From Tetranychus cinnabarinus (lineage: Eukaryota; Arthropoda; Arachnida; Trombidiformes; Tetranychidae): DNA of 64,000 bases. Numbering within the stretch: position 1 is the first letter of the stretch; each line of letters begins with the position of its first letter. The notes beneath the pieces were generated by a model. The model was given only the letters and a program-made list of their open reading frames with translations. It was not told where the DNA came from and searched no databases. This document shows, piece by piece, positions 62,027 to 64,000 of this stretch. The position numbers and the translations under genes are program-made. The stretch is taken from assembly GCA_022266195.1 (NCBI GenBank), contig WHVY01000001.1, positions 7,316,001 to 7,380,000 of the forward strand, given 5' to 3'.

Positions 62027-62504
62027 TCATGCAAAGAGCTTTTCCATTTTTTCTGTGAACTCTTTTAGCTCTTTCAATATTGAGTGTTTGTATTGATGAA
62101 AAACTTTTAAGATGATTTTATCTTCAGTAATATCATGCATAATTAGAATTTTCAAAGACTGGTAAAACGTAACCTCTTTAGGACAGTCCCTAAAGAGTTC
62201 TCGTCCTCGGTTAGTTGATAGTTTATACTGAATTGATGGGGAAATGCTAAAAAATTTTGCTTCAATTACTGAATACATTTCATGAATATCAACATTTATT
62301 TCGTGAAAAAGGGCGAAAGTTTGAAATAACTTATGCAGTTGTTTTTCGCACCTCAACATTTCATCCAAACAGCAAATTAAAATCATGAAATTTAAAGCTC
62401 TACAAGGACTCAGCAATCAGATTTATTGATTTCGAAATTTGTTTAAAGAAATTAGTAAGAGTCAGTTTTGTTCGAACATGAAATGGGACATGGAAATTAT
62501 CAAA
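62027..62504 (-). pseudogene. Frameshifted unknown coding remnant
   Basis: A good acceptor (CTCTCCAAACAG) precedes a frame reading FDNFHVPFHVRTKLTLTNFF and ending ESL then TAG at 62402-62400. The adjoining frame from 62411 continues RALNFMILICCLDEMLRCEK, FALFHEINVDIHEMYSVIEA, STNRGRELFRDCPKEVTFYQ and ends EKMEKLFA at 62027. The two halves flow into each other with a one-base shift, so this is a damaged last exon or a sequencing error. There is no signal peptide and no clear transmembrane pattern beyond one hydrophobic patch. Family not recognised. Confidence 0.4.
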
Positions 62505-62689
62505 CTGTTTGGAGAGAAAAAAATCACTATCAAAATACCATGGCTTAATATTATTGATGACTTTAATTTTTACTGAATTGACTGTTAATTGACATGTTAA
62601 AGTCTATTTGTATGGACAAATTTAACCATGGATCAATGGAAATCTAACGAATGATACTTCATGATCACTTGCTATCCATTGGGTCATGA

Positions 62690-64000
62690 TTTTTAGGTTT
62701 TAAATGCACCAGAAACAACTTATTTAGCAAGACAAGCTCTTTTCAACCCATTTCTTGCTAAATAAACCAAGTTTCTGGTTTAACTTGCCAAATAAAATGA
62801 AAGAGTATCGCCAAAAGCATGAGCGTTTCTGTAAAGAGTTGACACTCAAGGAAGTTTGTAAGGAACTAAAAACTGTGTCTACTTGTGTGCTTTAAAAATT
62901 CCCACGATTGATAGTTTTCGAAAAAATCGAGTTAGAATTTGAAACTTCGATTGCCTTCTGTTCGACTATGAAAGCAGATTTTCTCATGAAACTCATATTA
63001 AAGATATGCCTTTTGATGTCAAACCAGAAAATGGTCTTATTTTGTAAAATTAAGTTTTCATTTTCTGTAAAACAGATCAAGTTCGATTTCTAATCAAACT
63101 TGTCGCATTCCGTGATCGAAGAAGTTACAGGGGTGAAACTTAAAATTTATCCACAAAAATTGTTGTTTCATATCATGCATTGAATATTTTTATTAATTCA
63201 ATAACAGTTCTTTTGATATTGGCCATTGGCCTTAAAACTTTGAGTCTCGATATCTCGAGAACAGTGGCACTTACAATCATCAATGTTTCACCAATTTAAT
63301 CACACACTGATTCATAATTTGATTAGGTTTAATAACTCGCCACTAATGCATTCTGGCTACGATGTTTGGGCTATAAATGTACAAGAAACAACTTATTTAA
63401 CAAAACAAACTCTTCTCAACCCATTTCTTGCTAAATGAACCAATTTTCCAGTTTAATTTGCAAATGAAATGCAAAGAATGCTGCTAAAGGCTCGAACATT
63501 CGAGTTGAAAGTTGAGACTTAAGGGGTTTGTAGGAACATAAAAAAATGAGTCCATTAGTGCTATTAGAAAGTACATACGATCAATAGTTTTCGAGTAAAT
63601 CGATGTCAAAGTTGGAACTTCGATCGCTTTCTCTAAAGTTTTGTAAGCAGATTTTTTCACGAAACTCATTTGATAGAAGTGACGTTTGATGAAAGCCCAG
63701 AACATGATCTTATTTTGAGAAATAACATTTTCTGGTTTCGTAAAACAGATAAAGTTCGATTTATGATTAAACCTGTCGCTTTCTATGGCCATAAGAGTCA
63801 GCAACCTGAAACTTATGATTTGTACACAACAATTGTTGGTTAACATCTGATCTTGAATACTTTTTGTAAATTAGCAACAGTTTTCTTGATTTTGGCCATT
63901 CACCTTAAAAGTTTGAGCTTCGATAATCCGCGAATTATAGTACCTACAGTCACTATTCTTTCATAAATTCAATCCTTTAATGGCTAATAACTCAATGCAA
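62690..64000. repeat. Two diverged tandem copies of a 673-bp unit
   Basis: AGAAACAACTTATTT recurs at 62711 and 63384, and GGCCATT at 63221 and 63894, both 673 bases apart. Sequence between aligns throughout with many substitutions and small changes. The second copy runs off the window. Open frames on the minus strand (62892-63080; 63484-63846) correspond in the two copies, with shared motifs such as KKSA/RKSA and KAIEV, but the first has stops upstream. Confidence 0.85.
62709..62778. repeat. Hairpin within tandem unit
   Basis: CCAGAAACAACTTATTTAGC pairs with GCTAAATAAACCAAGTTTCTGG, with a few unpaired bases and a short loop. The same hairpin is present but weaker in the second copy at about 63382-63450. 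Confidence 0.75.

Noticed and set aside
1..64000. CRISPR arrays, bacterial operons or prophage
   Set aside because: Spliceosomal introns throughout and no regularly spaced short repeats; the window is eukaryotic nuclear DNA.

Overview
This is an AT-rich, intron-rich eukaryotic window, almost certainly from an arthropod. The evidence is a sidestep-family immunoglobulin receptor, a couch potato/RBPMS RNA-binding gene, a gustatory-receptor-like gene, an ionotropic-receptor-like gene and a neuropeptide-like precursor, with GT-AG introns from about 60 bases to about 15 kb. The divergent chemoreceptors hint at a chelicerate such as a mite, but that is inference only.

Layout. 1-1.5 kb: little, perhaps one degraded acidic exon. 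1.55-2.4 kb (-): a compact five-exon gene for a 198-residue protein with two CCCH-type zinc fingers and a SUMO-like C-terminus. 3.19-3.31 kb (+): a 5S rRNA gene. 4.5-16.1 kb (+): most of a sidestep-like gene (later Ig domains, an FN3 domain with a large low-complexity insertion, a transmembrane segment and two possible C-termini); its 5' exons are not seen. 17.07-18.46 kb (-): a gustatory-receptor-like gene whose C-terminal exon is hidden behind an intron. 18.8-19.3 kb (-): degraded coding remnants. 19.6-21.9 kb (+): a shattered partial copy of the sidestep gene carrying two later insertions that are visible against the intact parent copy.

22.4-42.7 kb (+): couch potato, with two candidate first coding exons and an RRM split over four exons. 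Its 15-kb intron holds three MITE-type elements with clear terminal inverted repeats and target-site duplications (23.5, 24.3 and 35.3 kb). 45.2-46.2 kb (+): a possible two-exon Ig-like cysteine-rich fragment. 52.4-59.5 kb (-): a two-exon secreted precursor with a four-cysteine peptide between dibasic sites. A single-exon ionotropic-receptor-like gene (56.3-57.7 kb, +) sits inside its 6.7-kb intron on the other strand. 62.0-62.5 kb (-): a frameshifted unknown coding remnant. 62.7-64.0 kb: two diverged tandem copies of a 673-bp unit running off the window.

The intact genes read as a neural/chemosensory set: axon-guidance receptor, neuronal RNA-binding protein, chemoreceptors and a peptide precursor. 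No operon-like logic applies; their proximity is probably coincidental. All exon joins were made by hand from splice consensus, phase and protein similarity. No search or transcript data were available.
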